NCBI GenBank assembly: GCA_039028795.1 | Contig: JBCCHJ010000013.1 | Location: forward strand, 1 to 64,000 | DNA: 64,000 nucleotides | Source: Thermohalobaculum sp039028795 | Lineage (GTDB): Bacteria > Pseudomonadota > Alphaproteobacteria > Rhodobacterales > Rhodobacteraceae | Direction of reading: 5' to 3' | In this document: positions 44,496 through 52,985 of the stretch, piece by piece | How positions within the stretch are numbered: the first letter of the stretch is position 1 | Layout of the letters: every line of letters starts with the position of its first letter | Program-made: the position numbers and the translations under genes | The notes under the pieces: model-generated | What the model saw: only the letters and a program-made list of their open reading frames with translations | Database searches by the model: none | Told to the model about the DNA's origin: nothing

Positions 44496-45844
44496 CATGG
44501 CTCGTCTCCCCGATCAGGCATGTCCAGCTCTGGCGCACCAACTGACCGTCTGTATGTGTTAACGTAACTTAAGGACTGACCAACCCTTCTCTCGTTCAAT
44601 TCGGCATGCCGACGTATCAAATCAATTATCTCGCCAGACTTCTCAGATCCATCGTCCTTTTCGAGATAGGTCTTCAGTCGGCTCTGAGCCGCTTCTGCAT
44701 CTGCCAAGGCCCCATGATACGAGTTTATCGCGTGACGCAGCTGACCGAGGCCAAAGTCCTCATCAATCGAACTGAAGTCAAACTCGCTCACGGGCTTCGG
44801 ATAGACCAACAGAGCGTTTTTCAATGATTGATCAAGGTTCCCATCTACCGGCATGTTATAGTGACCCTCGCCCTGTAGACGAGACTTCAACTTTCTCACA
44901 AATTCGGGATCTTCATCATCGCGAAGACGATGCCAGCCCCGTGTTCCCTTCATTAGTGATCGCAGCAACAGGTCCACGGCTTGGTCGAAATCCGCCTCGA
45001 CGGCATAAAGTCCGCGATAGGCTGCGGCCAGTTCCACCATTGCATGCTTGCCGCCTTTGTCCGCAAGCGCATGCAGTATACGAAGCCCCTCGGCTCCCTT
45101 TCCCTCTTGACGGATCAGAACGCGTCCCAGATTGCGGCCACTCCACCCGCCCGCGACGGCAAGTCGAAAAAACTGTTCCGCCTTCTCCAGATCTTTCGCC
45201 AGGCAGTACCCATAGAAATAGGCCTTTCCAACAGCATCTGCGGCTTCGGCGCTTCCGCCAGTCGCCGTGTCAAAAACCCTTTTTGTGAATTTCGCCCGAA
45301 CGGGCGCACGGCAATGATCGCTTTCCGGACCCTTAGGTCGACTTGACCCTGCCAGACCGGACAATCTGACCATCGCGGCGACAATCCCACCCTCGGCCGC
45401 GCGGCGCATCCACTGTTCAGACTTCTCCGAGTTCGCCTTAAGCGGGAATTTCACATCACTGGCGCCTGCAGCTTTCCGGCGAACCGCGCGCATCCATTCA
45501 TCAATGTCTAAGCCGGGTCTCTGATAGACCTGGGCCAGAATATACGCGATACGCGGCGGGCCATTCCGCGCCGCATCTTCCAACATCGCCAATCCGCGTG
45601 ACTGATCCTTGGGAACGCCATGGCCGCGCAGATACAACAGGCCAACATTAGCGTGGGCCGGCAATCCGCCCAAATCCTCAGCAGCCCGCCAGTGACGCAA
45701 TGCGCTTTCATAGTCTCGGACTTTGTATGCCATACGCCCCAGATCTGTGATCTCCTCGATCAGGGCCTCCGGGACCGGTACTATCTCTGCCTGGGCGGCA
45801 TGAGTGACAGCTCCAATCAATAGCGCAATTGAAATGAAACGCAT
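44495..45844 (-). CDS. Sel1/TPR-like repeat protein, exported
   Basis: 449 residues with a signal peptide (MRFISIALLIGAVTHAAQAE). Sel1-like repeats occur at about residues 50-95 (LPAHANVGLLYLRGHGVPKD), 140-165 (WMRRAAEGGIVAAMVRLSGL) and 190-240 (AADAVGKAYFYGYCLAKDLE). The C-terminal 130 residues are helical and charged, without repeats. Such proteins act as adaptors; no partner is suggested by neighbours. Convergent with atpF. Confidence 0.8.
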   Translation of the reverse strand: MRFISIALLIGAVTHAAQAEIVPVPEALIEEITDLGRMAYKVRDYESALRHWRAAEDLGGLPAHANVGLLYLRGHGVPKDQSRGLAMLEDAARNGPPRIAYILAQVYQRPGLDIDEWMRAVRRKAAGASDVKFPLKANSEKSEQWMRRAAEGGIVAAMVRLSGLAGSSRPKGPESDHCRAPVRAKFTKRVFDTATGGSAEAADAVGKAYFYGYCLAKDLEKAEQFFRLAVAGGWSGRNLGRVLIRQEGKGAEGLRILHALADKGGKHAMVELAAAYRGLYAVEADFDQAVDLLLRSLMKGTRGWHRLRDDEDPEFVRKLKSRLQGEGHYNMPVDGNLDQSLKNALLVYPKPVSEFDFSSIDEDFGLGQLRHAINSYHGALADAEAAQSRLKTYLEKDDGSEKSGEIIDLIRRHAELNERRVGQSLSYVNTYRRSVGAPELDMPDRGDEP

Positions 45845-45981
45845 GGGACGCCTCCCCCGTGAAATATCGCCCTCGATCCTATCAGACCTGATGTCCGATC
45901 AAAGCCCCTCTCATTTCAGCTTGCCGGAAATACTCCGGGGTCTGGGGCAGCGCCCCAGAACACACCTGCCACTGGTTTGGA

Positions 45982-46935
45982 TTACTTCCACAGTCGCTGC
46001 AGATACGCCGCTACGTCCTGATGCGCTTGCTCTGCCATATCTGTCTGACCCAGATAGCCGAAGAAGCCATGGATCATGCCGGGATAGTCGATGTACTCGG
46101 CAGCGACGCCGTCGGCTTTAAGACGTTCGTAATAGGCCACACCCTCGTCTTTCAGCACATCGCACTCGGCGGTGATCACCAGGGCCGGGGGCAGACCCGC
46201 CAGCGAGCTTGCAAGCAGCGGAGAGCATCTCCAATCCTCGACATCCTCCGCACGGGCCAGATAGTGATCCCGGAACCAAGACACCGTTTCGTCCTCTAAA
46301 ATGCCATAGCCGACGCCATAGCGTTCATGCGAGGAACGCCCTCCCCGATAGTCCGTGACTGGGTATACCAGAACCTGGGCAGAGAAGAACTCCTGCCCTG
46401 CATCGCGGGCCATCAAGGCCACCACCGTCGCCAGGTTTCCGCCAGCGCTGTCCCCCGTCAGCGCGATGCGCATGGGGTCGATCTGCAGCGTCTCTGCCTC
46501 GCTCGCCACCCAGACCGCCGCCTGATAGGCATCCTCGACAGCTGCCGGAAACGGATCTTCCGGACCCATCCGATAGTCGATCGAGACCACGGTGCACCCG
46601 GTCGTCCGGCACATGAACCGGGCCATCGTGTCGTGACCGTTCAGACTGCTGATCACATGACCGCCACCATGGAAAAAGACGAGGCCAGGTTGGACGCCAT
46701 CCGCGGATGCCCGATAGATACGGATCGGAATGTCACCAGCGTCCGGCCCGGTGGTCGTATCCACGACGTCTGCAACTTCAGGGGATGGATAGGATTCGCG
46801 CCGTTTGTCAGCCATTGCCTCAACCAACATCCGGGCGGCCTCTGGTTCCAGATCCTGAATCTTCGGAATGTTCAGGTCCGCCATCAATTTGAGCATTTCC
46901 TGAATTTGCGGATCCAGATCGTTTGGAATGGTCAT
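45982..46935 (-). CDS. Alpha/beta hydrolase, hormone-sensitive-lipase family esterase
   Basis: 317 residues from the ATG at 46935 (GAGGG upstream); the frame extends 8 residues further. Type IV esterase motifs: oxyanion HGGG in LVFFHGGGHVIS, nucleophile GDSAGGNLAT, catalytic Asp in TAECDVLKDEG and His in GMIHGFFGYLGQ. Acts on short acyl esters; cytoplasmic. It is divergent from the atypical SDR gene. Confidence 0.93.
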   Translation of the reverse strand: MTIPNDLDPQIQEMLKLMADLNIPKIQDLEPEAARMLVEAMADKRRESYPSPEVADVVDTTTGPDAGDIPIRIYRASADGVQPGLVFFHGGGHVISSLNGHDTMARFMCRTTGCTVVSIDYRMGPEDPFPAAVEDAYQAAVWVASEAETLQIDPMRIALTGDSAGGNLATVVALMARDAGQEFFSAQVLVYPVTDYRGGRSSHERYGVGYGILEDETVSWFRDHYLARAEDVEDWRCSPLLASSLAGLPPALVITAECDVLKDEGVAYYERLKADGVAAEYIDYPGMIHGFFGYLGQTDMAEQAHQDVAAYLQRLWK

Positions 46936-47160
46936 CCTAGCCCTCTCTCCGCGGCGCACAGTTCGCCCGGTCTAAAGACCTCTCAGTCGGCAGCGCATTG
47001 CGGATGCAATGCACGAAAGACCGATCTCCGCGCAAACGATAGGGCGGCCATCGCGGCGGACCAAGTGCTTTGTCCCTGGTCACGCAATTCATCACGATGC
47101 CGGATTGATCCCCCCGAAAGGCTAGCATACGAGAGATCAAAGCAAAGGCGGAGGATGACG

Positions 47161-47934
47161 ATGTTCGACCTGGGACTCACTGGAAAACGCGTATTGATCA
47201 CCGGCGGCAGCGATGGCTTAGGCCGCGCCACAGCCCATCGGTTTGCATCAGAAGGCGCCGAGGTCGTCATCTGTGGACGGCGCGCGGACTACCTGGCCGG
47301 CTCTGCGAAGGCCCTGACGGACGAAACCGGCAAAGAGGTTCGCGCAATTCAGGCAGATGTCTCTATCGCCGCAGACTGCGCCCGGTTGATGGACGAAAGC
47401 TTGGACCAATTGGGCGGCCTGGATATCCTGATCAACAACGCAGGCGCGTCAGCCGCAGCCTCGATATTGGATGTCGACGACGACGCCTGGCAGGCGGATT
47501 TCGACCTGAAGGTGATGGCCGCCGTCAGATTGTGCCGTGCGGCCGTTCCCGCCATGAAGGCCGCAGGCGGCGGATCAATCATCAACGCCGCGATCTCAGG
47601 CGGCAAGGCGCCCCCGGCCCGGCAATTGCCAACCTCGCTGACACGCGCCGCAGGATTGAACCTGACAAAATCGCTGTCCCAAGAGTTTGCCCCGGACAAC
47701 ATCCGGGTGAATGCCATCTGCATCGGTTTGTTGAAATCGGCGCAATGGGACCGCCGGGCGGGCACAACGCCGATGGAAGATTTTTATGCTGATCTCTCCG
47801 GCAAAGTGCCTTTGGGCAGGATCGGTGAGGCTGAAGATTACGCCGACCTCGCCGCATTCCTCTGCTCTGCCCGCGGCAGCTACATCACCGGCACGGCGGT
47901 CAACCTGGACGGCGGTATGTGCGCGGTGCTCTGA
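47161..47934 (+). CDS. SDR family protein with altered catalytic residues
   Basis: 257 residues from ATG 47161 (GGAGG 6 bases upstream; another ATG lies 6 bases before). Cofactor motif TGGSDGLGRA and NNAGAS are normal, and the C-terminus GTAVNLDGGMCAV is FabG-like. But the active-site YxxxK segment reads RQLPTSLTRAAGLNLTK, so Tyr is absent and the Lys position is Arg. It may be a non-catalytic or mechanistically different SDR. The long frame to 46327 overlaps the opposite esterase gene and is not real. Confidence 0.85.
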   Translation: MFDLGLTGKRVLITGGSDGLGRATAHRFASEGAEVVICGRRADYLAGSAKALTDETGKEVRAIQADVSIAADCARLMDESLDQLGGLDILINNAGASAAASILDVDDDAWQADFDLKVMAAVRLCRAAVPAMKAAGGGSIINAAISGGKAPPARQLPTSLTRAAGLNLTKSLSQEFAPDNIRVNAICIGLLKSAQWDRRAGTTPMEDFYADLSGKVPLGRIGEAEDYADLAAFLCSARGSYITGTAVNLDGGMCAVL

Positions 47935-48009
47935 AACCGCGCGCTATAACACCGCCAACGCGATCAGATCCCATGGGTCGAAAATTTCGGAAAGAGCGGT
48001 TTCCATGCT

Positions 48010-48984
48010 CTAACGCACCACCAGTTCGACCCGTCGATTGACGGCCCGTCCCTCGGTGGTGGTGTTCGCCCGCAGCGGGGACAGGTACACGATGCCCATC
48101 GCCTCAAGCCTGCCCGCCGCAATCCCACGGTTGATCAAGGCCCGCATGACGGCTTCCGCCCGGCGCTGCGAAAGGGCGATGTTTGCATTCAGACCGCCTT
48201 GGTTGTCGGAATGCCCAACAATCGCGACACGAAGATCCGGGTGATCCTCCAGCATCTTGGCAACCTGATCCAGGGCAGGTTTAGACGCGCCAGCAATCTG
48301 GGCCCCGCCCGTTGCGAAGGAAACGCCGGTAATCGCAAGATGACCATCTACAACGAGCCGATCATAGGGCGTGTCAGTTACGGCTGGAGCATCAGCGGCC
48401 GCGGGCGGATCGGCACTTTCTGGCGGCGGTTCATTGGATACGATCGGCAATTCTGCCTGCGGCGCACGCCGTGTTAGCGACACATCGCCATCGGTCGGCA
48501 CAATTGTCACCGTTTGGATAAATACAACACCGCGGACGTCACTGGCCAAGACCGAAATCACGCCCGGAGGATCGGCGCGTTTCAAGCTGAGCTGGGCAAA
48601 ATCGGCGACATCCAGTTGCATCGCTGGTGGCGGTATAAGATCAGTGCCGAAGCGAAAATCAAATCCGCCGCAGTCGCGCCCTGCGCAGTCCAGCACGACC
48701 TCGAAGCCTTGCTCGGCCAGACGCGCCCGATAACCGTTGATCACGTCTTCCGTCCGCACGCCGCCCACTTTCATCGCAGTCCAACGGCTCAACCCTTTCA
48801 GGGCAACCAATGGCACCGCCTCCCCGCCAAAGGGGCTCACCGGAACTCTGTAGGTGTCGGCTTCTCGTTCAACCTCGGCGGTGATCTCAGCGCCCTCGGG
48901 CGCACCGGCGTCGATCCCGTCTGCCCAGGCGCTTTGTCCAAAGCAGCAGATCAGTCCGATCAAAAATGCTGCCCGGCACAACAT
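48010..48984 (-). CDS. OmpA family protein
   Basis: 324 residues from the ATG at 48984 with a signal peptide (MLCRAAFLIGLICCFGQSAW, cleavage near ADG). A central domain (residues about 30-185) has a Cys pair in LDCAGRDCGGF; a Pro/Ala-rich linker follows (PPPESADPPAAADAPA). The C-terminal OmpA domain binds peptidoglycan (VAIVGHSDNQGGLNANIALS, QRRAEAV, NRRVELVV). A cell-envelope anchoring protein. The frame continues to 49095 inside the next gene. Confidence 0.9.
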   Translation of the reverse strand: MLCRAAFLIGLICCFGQSAWADGIDAGAPEGAEITAEVEREADTYRVPVSPFGGEAVPLVALKGLSRWTAMKVGGVRTEDVINGYRARLAEQGFEVVLDCAGRDCGGFDFRFGTDLIPPPAMQLDVADFAQLSLKRADPPGVISVLASDVRGVVFIQTVTIVPTDGDVSLTRRAPQAELPIVSNEPPPESADPPAAADAPAVTDTPYDRLVVDGHLAITGVSFATGGAQIAGASKPALDQVAKMLEDHPDLRVAIVGHSDNQGGLNANIALSQRRAEAVMRALINRGIAAGRLEAMGIVYLSPLRANTTTEGRAVNRRVELVVR

Positions 48985-48989
48985 GCCGC

Positions 48990-49553
48990 CTAACCCCTTG
49001 CCATCGCGTGATAATCTGGGTTCGGCTCCATCCCGACGGCGCTGGCCATCCGGTTCGACATGTTGAAGAAGCCGGCGACAGAGGCCAGATCCCATATGTC
49101 CTCATCATTCAGACCATGATCGCGCAGCACCTGGCGATCAGCCTCGCTGATGTCGGCGCTGGCCTCGGTCATCTTCATGGCAAATTCCAGCAGGGCGCGC
49201 TGACGGGCATCCACCTTGGCAGCACGCCAGTTCATCACCAAGGCCTCGCCCAAAGCCGGGTCACCGGACAGACTGCGCACCTGTGCCCCATGCGCGACCT
49301 GGCAATACCAGCACCGGTTATGGGCAGACACCGCTACCGCGATCATCTCGCGTTCCAGCTTTGAAAGCCCCGATGGACCCAGCATCAGGTCGTTATACAT
49401 CTGGCTGAAGGCGCGAAGCTTTTCCGGTCGATGCGCGTAGGCGGCAAGAACATTCGGCACTAGGCCCAGCTTAACCTGGCACTTCTCGAACAACTCGATC
49501 ACATCTTCGGGCAAGGGATCAGGCAGCGGCAGGTCCAAGGCCATCAGGGACAT
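48990..49553 (-). CDS. Peroxidase-related protein (AhpD/CMD fold)
   Basis: 187 residues from the ATG at 49553 with GGAGG 7 bases upstream. The AhpD-type redox motif is HNRCWYCQVAHG (CxxC plus His). Family pattern LEREMIAVAVSAHNRCWYC and LLEFAMKMTEASADISEADR matches the 'peroxidase-related enzyme' group. The start overlaps the stop of the upstream GNAT gene (TGATG). Six bases separate it from the OmpA gene, so the three may be one operon. Confidence 0.9.
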   Translation of the reverse strand: MSLMALDLPLPDPLPEDVIELFEKCQVKLGLVPNVLAAYAHRPEKLRAFSQMYNDLMLGPSGLSKLEREMIAVAVSAHNRCWYCQVAHGAQVRSLSGDPALGEALVMNWRAAKVDARQRALLEFAMKMTEASADISEADRQVLRDHGLNDEDIWDLASVAGFFNMSNRMASAVGMEPNPDYHAMARG

Positions 49554-50272
49554 CACCAAGCCTCCTTCAATATACGGTAATGGTAACGACCCTGGGCGGT
49601 CATGCCCAGTTTCTCGTACAATGTCCGCGCTGGCGCATTGTAGTCGACAACTGCCAGGGTCAGCCAGACCGCCCCTGCCTCCAGGGCGAACCGGGCAGCC
49701 GAATCCATCATCAAGGCCGCAACGCCCTTCCGGCGCATGTCTTGGCGGACTTCGATGGCATGGATCATAGCGACATCCCCATCGACGGCGACAAAAGCGG
49801 CCCCGCAAGGACGGTCTTCCATGCGCCCTAAAAGGAAGCAAAACGGGATCTGGACACGGTCCATGATCGCCCGGCGCGCAGGTCCGATACCCCCGGCGTC
49901 CCAGACCTCCTCCATAATCGCAGGGCGCAGGCTGGCCCTGTAGGCCGCTCCAGTGTGATCGGCCTCTCCCGCCATGGCTTCGGCACGGCCTGCATAGAAC
50001 ACGACTGGCTCGTGCATAGCATAGCCGCGCGCTGCCAAATCGGCGTCTAAAGCCTCTTCCTCTGGGGTCAACTGGAACAACGGCGCCTGCCCCCAGTCCC
50101 GCATCGCGGCTTCGGCCTCGTCTATGCGTCCGCCGCCCAAGGCCGAGGCCGCAGAAACCCGATTGCCGCCGCCTTCGCCCCGGCGCAGCCGCCAACCATC
50201 CCGATCAGCGATTTCCGCAGCGGGCCAGGTCGCCTCTAAAGCGGCCATGAAGCTGTGCTGAGAGACATCCAT
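49553..50272 (-). CDS. GNAT family N-acetyltransferase
   Basis: 239 residues. The acetyl-CoA motif A is VRQDMRRKGVAALMMDSAAR near residue 175, followed by LTLAVVDYNAPARTLYEKLG and YHYRI at the end, all typical of GNAT proteins. The first 130 residues form a degenerate N-terminal GNAT-like half. Acceptor unknown. The stop is coupled to the AhpD-fold gene. Confidence 0.9.
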   Translation of the reverse strand: MDVSQHSFMAALEATWPAAEIADRDGWRLRRGEGGGNRVSAASALGGGRIDEAEAAMRDWGQAPLFQLTPEEEALDADLAARGYAMHEPVVFYAGRAEAMAGEADHTGAAYRASLRPAIMEEVWDAGGIGPARRAIMDRVQIPFCFLLGRMEDRPCGAAFVAVDGDVAMIHAIEVRQDMRRKGVAALMMDSAARFALEAGAVWLTLAVVDYNAPARTLYEKLGMTAQGRYHYRILKEAW

Positions 50273-50357
50273 GCGTGCGTTCCCGTAGATTCTGCTGTCA
50301 GACTCAGCCTCAAATGCCTATGCTGTTCAGTGCCGGGCCGCAAGTTGGTCCCGGCCT

Positions 50358-50520
50358 GTTCTCAGGGCGGGGTGAAAGTCCCCACCGGCGGTGACGGGTG
50401 CAAAACCCGAAGCCCGCGAGCGCTTTCGTGTAGACCGGGTTGTCAGACCCGGCTGGATGAAAGGTCAGCAGATCTGGTGCGATTCCAGAGCCGACGGTGA
50501 TAGTCCGGATGAAAGAGAAC
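50358..50520 (+). ncRNA. FMN riboswitch (RFN element)
   Basis: The closing stem P1 is GTTCTC (50358-50363) with GAGAAC (50515-50520). Conserved blocks are present in order: CAGGGCGGGGTGAAAGTCCC, CACCGGCGGTGA, AGCCCGCGAGCG, GGTCAGCAGATCTGGTG, and AGAGCCGACGGTGATAGTCC, GGATGAAAGAG. It precedes ribH, as expected for riboflavin control. Confidence 0.97.
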
Positions 50521-50559
50521 GGCGAAGCGACGGCCGAGGTGCATCCCGCACCCGTCTGC

Positions 50560-50599
50560 CCTTTCGTCAGCCCTGAGGTCTTGGGACGGATGAAAGGAG
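50560..50599 (+). promoter_or_regulatory. Shine-Dalgarno-sequestering hairpin of the FMN riboswitch
   Basis: CCTTTCGTC (50560-50568) pairs fully with GATGAAAGG (50589-50597, one G-U), covering the start of the ribH ribosome-binding site AAAGGAG. No T-run follows, so control is probably at translation rather than termination. Confidence 0.65.
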
Positions 50600-50605
50600 A
50601 CAACG

Positions 50606-51067
50606 ATGTCAAACACCCAAGCCCTCACCGATCAAAAGATCGCGCTGATTCAAGCCCGCTGGCACGCCGATATTGTCGATCAGGCACGTCTTGGCCTGTT
50701 AGAGGCCCTGCCCCCCGGCATGACCGTTGATGTGGTCGATGTGCCCGGTGCGTTGGAAATCCCCCTGACCGCAAAGCGGCTGGCCCAGACCGGCCAGTAT
50801 GGCGCGGTGATCGGGGCTGCCTTTGTGGTCGATGGTGGAATATACCGACACGACTTCGTCGCGGGCACCGTGGTCGATGCGCTGGTCCGCGTTGGGTTGG
50901 AAACCGATGTGCCGGTGCTCTCGGTGGTGCTGACCCCGCATCAGTATCAAGAGACAGAGCAGCACAATTCGTTCTTCCACGACCACTTCAGGGTCAAAGG
51001 GATCGAGGCTGCACACGCCGCGCTATCGATGTTGTCACCAGCTACGGCCACAACGCTGGCGGCGTGA
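50606..51067 (+). CDS. ribH: 6,7-dimethyl-8-ribityllumazine synthase
   Basis: Penultimate enzyme of riboflavin synthesis. 153 residues. Family motifs: IALIQARWHADIVDQARLG, VDVPGALEIPLTAKRLAQTG, YGAVIGAAFVVDGGIYRHDF and VPVLSVVLTPHQYQ. It is a stand-alone gene behind an FMN riboswitch. The usual HETxHFDYV segment reads IYRHDFVAG, typical of the RibH2-like type found in rhizobia and Brucella; that group is often a separately controlled second copy. Confidence 0.95.
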   Translation: MSNTQALTDQKIALIQARWHADIVDQARLGLLEALPPGMTVDVVDVPGALEIPLTAKRLAQTGQYGAVIGAAFVVDGGIYRHDFVAGTVVDALVRVGLETDVPVLSVVLTPHQYQETEQHNSFFHDHFRVKGIEAAHAALSMLSPATATTLAA

Positions 51068-51075
51068 GAAAATCT

Positions 51076-51101
51076 GCGGGGTGCGATTTACCGCACCCCG
51101 C
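51076..51101 (+). terminator. Terminator-like hairpin after ribH
   Basis: A perfect 10-bp stem GCGGGGTGCG/CGCACCCCGC with a 6-base loop starts 8 bases after the ribH stop. No T-run follows, so it may need Rho or act as a 3' stabiliser. Confidence 0.6.
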
Positions 51102-51159
51102 CCAGACGGATAGGTTTACAAGGCACGTTAGAGGCTGAAGCTTAATCTCGGAGCGCATT

Positions 51160-51954
51160 ATGAAACGATCCTTCACCCTTACCTCTATTGCCCTCACAGC
51201 CGTGTTTGCCATCGCGTGCCAGCCAAGCGCCCAGCACGGATCCGGCACGGCGACCGCGAAAGAGCCGTCAGTCACACAAACCGGTGGTCAGACCTGCATC
51301 CGCTCGGACGGTCTGCCGAACCACACGACGGGACAATTTCCCAATCGCGGGAACCCGAACCGCATCCGGCCGCAAAGGATCAACGTCTGCGTCTCCAGCA
51401 CACCACGGAAAGGCTCGACCCCCATCGAGGTGCGCGGCTCGATGGGCATCGCGGTGAACGGCGTCATGATCCGGCCCGGCACAGCGGATTGGTATGATCC
51501 GCGCTCGCCTCGGGGCTTCAGCCGCGATCGGTCTTCGGGATGGAACCTGGAAGGCATGGGTGCCGGGGTTCAACTCGGCCTTGATCAGAACAACGCCCAT
51601 GTCGACCCGCGCGGGCTCTACCACTATCACGGCATTCCGACCGGACTGGTCTCGAAACTGCAGGACGGCATGATCGGTTGGGCAGCAGATGGGTTTCCGC
51701 TGTATCTTGCTGGCCCGGCGGAAACCTCAAGCTGGCGTCTGAAATCCGGCGAGCGGCCGACGCCGCCCTATGGCGCTTATGACGGCACCTATGTTCAGGA
51801 CTGGGAGCATCTTTCAGGATCAGGGACCCTGGACCAGTGCAATGGCGGCCTAAAGAACGGTCAGTTCGTCTACTTTGTGACAGACACCTATCCGTTCTAT
51901 CCACGCTGCCTCTGGGGCCAGCCCAGCCAGGATTTCCGACCACCCCGCCGTTAA
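51160..51954 (+). CDS. YHYH domain lipoprotein
   Basis: 264 residues. A lipoprotein signal peptide is visible (SIALTAVFAIAC, Cys20 as the lipobox). The YHYH domain is diagnosed by GLYHYHGIPTG at about residue 150 and by IGWAADGFPLYLAG, then YVQDWEHLSGSGTLDQCNGG and VTDTYPFYPRCLWG. The family is widespread and of unknown function, probably periplasmic or outer-membrane attached; metal binding by the His residues is suggested by the motif. The family fits through the end. Confidence 0.92.
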   Translation: MKRSFTLTSIALTAVFAIACQPSAQHGSGTATAKEPSVTQTGGQTCIRSDGLPNHTTGQFPNRGNPNRIRPQRINVCVSSTPRKGSTPIEVRGSMGIAVNGVMIRPGTADWYDPRSPRGFSRDRSSGWNLEGMGAGVQLGLDQNNAHVDPRGLYHYHGIPTGLVSKLQDGMIGWAADGFPLYLAGPAETSSWRLKSGERPTPPYGAYDGTYVQDWEHLSGSGTLDQCNGGLKNGQFVYFVTDTYPFYPRCLWGQPSQDFRPPRR

Positions 51955-51978
51955 CGTTAACCGGTCGACTTTCTGTAC

Positions 51979-52044
51979 ATACAGATGACATACGCATGGC
52001 ATACCGATGGCATACACATGCTGTACGCATGGCATACCGGTGGA
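51979..52044. repeat. 11-bp tandem repeat, six units
   Basis: Six consecutive 11-base units with consensus ATACNNATGGC: ATACAGATGAC, ATACGCATGGC, ATACCGATGGC, ATACACATGCT, GTACGCATGGC, ATACCGGTGGA. It lies in the 197-base space between the convergent YHYH and smpB genes. The period equals about one helical turn. Confidence 0.9.
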
Positions 52045-52151
52045 TTCCCAGCGTAAGCGGAGTTAACCAGCCCGACAGCCCGTTGCTTTGCAAACGGCGA
52101 GAGGGGCCTGCGTGCCATGTAGGACAGGTGGAAACCCATCCGAAATCGGTC

Positions 52152-52634
52152 TCACCCACGCTCGCGCATCAACCGGGCCTTGTCGCGTTGCCAGTCGCGT
52201 TTCGCCTCGGTCTGACGCTTGTCCGGGGCTCTCTTACCCTTGGCCAAACCCAACAGCAGCTTCGCGCGGCCTTTCTCGTTGAAATAGAGTTTCAATGGAA
52301 CAAGCGTCATGCCCTGACGCCCGGTCGCCTGCCACATCTTCGCGATTTCTCGCTTCTTGGCCAATAACTTACGCCGGCGGCGTTCCTCGTGGCTGTTCGC
52401 CTCGGACTTGGCGTGGCTGAAGGGTGGGATATAGGCGTTGACCAGCCAAAGCTCGCCATTTTCCACGGCCGCATAGCTTTCGGTGATATTGGCCGAGCCT
52501 TCACGCAAGGCCTTTACCTCGGACCCTTGAAGAGCAATCCCGGTCTCGATGGTGTCTTCAATGAAATAGTCATAGCGCGCCCGCCGGTTCTCGGCGGTCG
52601 GGGAATTAACCGGCTTTTTAGCTTTATTTGACAT
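52152..52634 (-). CDS. smpB: SsrA-binding protein
   Basis: Partner of tmRNA in ribosome rescue. 160 residues (family about 150-160) from the ATG at 52634. Family stretches: NRRARYDYFIEDTIETGIAL, GSEVKALREGSANITESYA, LVNAYIPPFSHA, RRRKLLAKKREIAKM and TLVPLKLYFNEKGRAKLLLG, then the charged KGKRAPDKRQTEAKRDW tail. Downstream of dapA and a small exported protein on the same strand. Confidence 0.97.
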   Translation of the reverse strand: MSNKAKKPVNSPTAENRRARYDYFIEDTIETGIALQGSEVKALREGSANITESYAAVENGELWLVNAYIPPFSHAKSEANSHEERRRRKLLAKKREIAKMWQATGRQGMTLVPLKLYFNEKGRAKLLLGLAKGKRAPDKRQTEAKRDWQRDKARLMRERG

Positions 52635-52679
52635 AAGGCGCGCGGATATGGAGCACCCGGTCCGCGCTGTCAACGTCTG

Positions 52680-52985
52680 TCAGGGCAAATCGAAGGCGCA
52701 ACGGTCCTTTGCGTGGCGTTTGAAGACCTGAATTGCATCGTAGAACGCTTCGGCGCCGGAATGCCCTTTGATCGCGGCGATCTCGGCAACCGAAACTTGT
52801 TGGCCCAGATAATCGGCGATAACCGAATGAATCGAGACGCGCACATGGTCGTCGGCAACCTGTTGCAAACAGGCGCATTCGACGTCAATGCCGATGTCTC
52901 GGGCCAGGCAGGATTTGTGGATCAACCCATCTTCCGCGGCCAGGGCCGGCGCGGCCAACAAGGACAGTGCAATTACGGCCCTCAA
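52680..52985 (-). CDS. Small exported protein of unknown function
   Basis: 101 residues with a signal peptide (MRAVIALSLLAAPALAAEDG). The mature part has four Cys (KSCLARDIGIDVECACLQQV and DRCAFDLP) and is otherwise helical. It starts at TTG overlapping the dapA stop (TTGA), so it is translated with dapA. No family recognised. Confidence 0.7.
   Translation of the reverse strand: MRAVIALSLLAAPALAAEDGLIHKSCLARDIGIDVECACLQQVADDHVRVSIHSVIADYLGQQVSVAEIAAIKGHSGAEAFYDAIQVFKRHAKDRCAFDLP

Noticed and set aside
46327..47160. Long N-terminal extension of the atypical SDR frame
   Set aside because: It overlaps the opposite-strand esterase gene almost completely; a GGAGG before 47161 marks the real start.
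49554..50195. N-terminal extension of the AhpD-fold frame
   Set aside because: It is antisense-free but lies out of frame within the GNAT gene and has Arg/Gly-rich shadow composition; the overlap start at 49553 has a good ribosome-binding site.
51979..52044. CRISPR array
   Set aside because: Units are 11 bases and contiguous, with no spacers and no cas genes.
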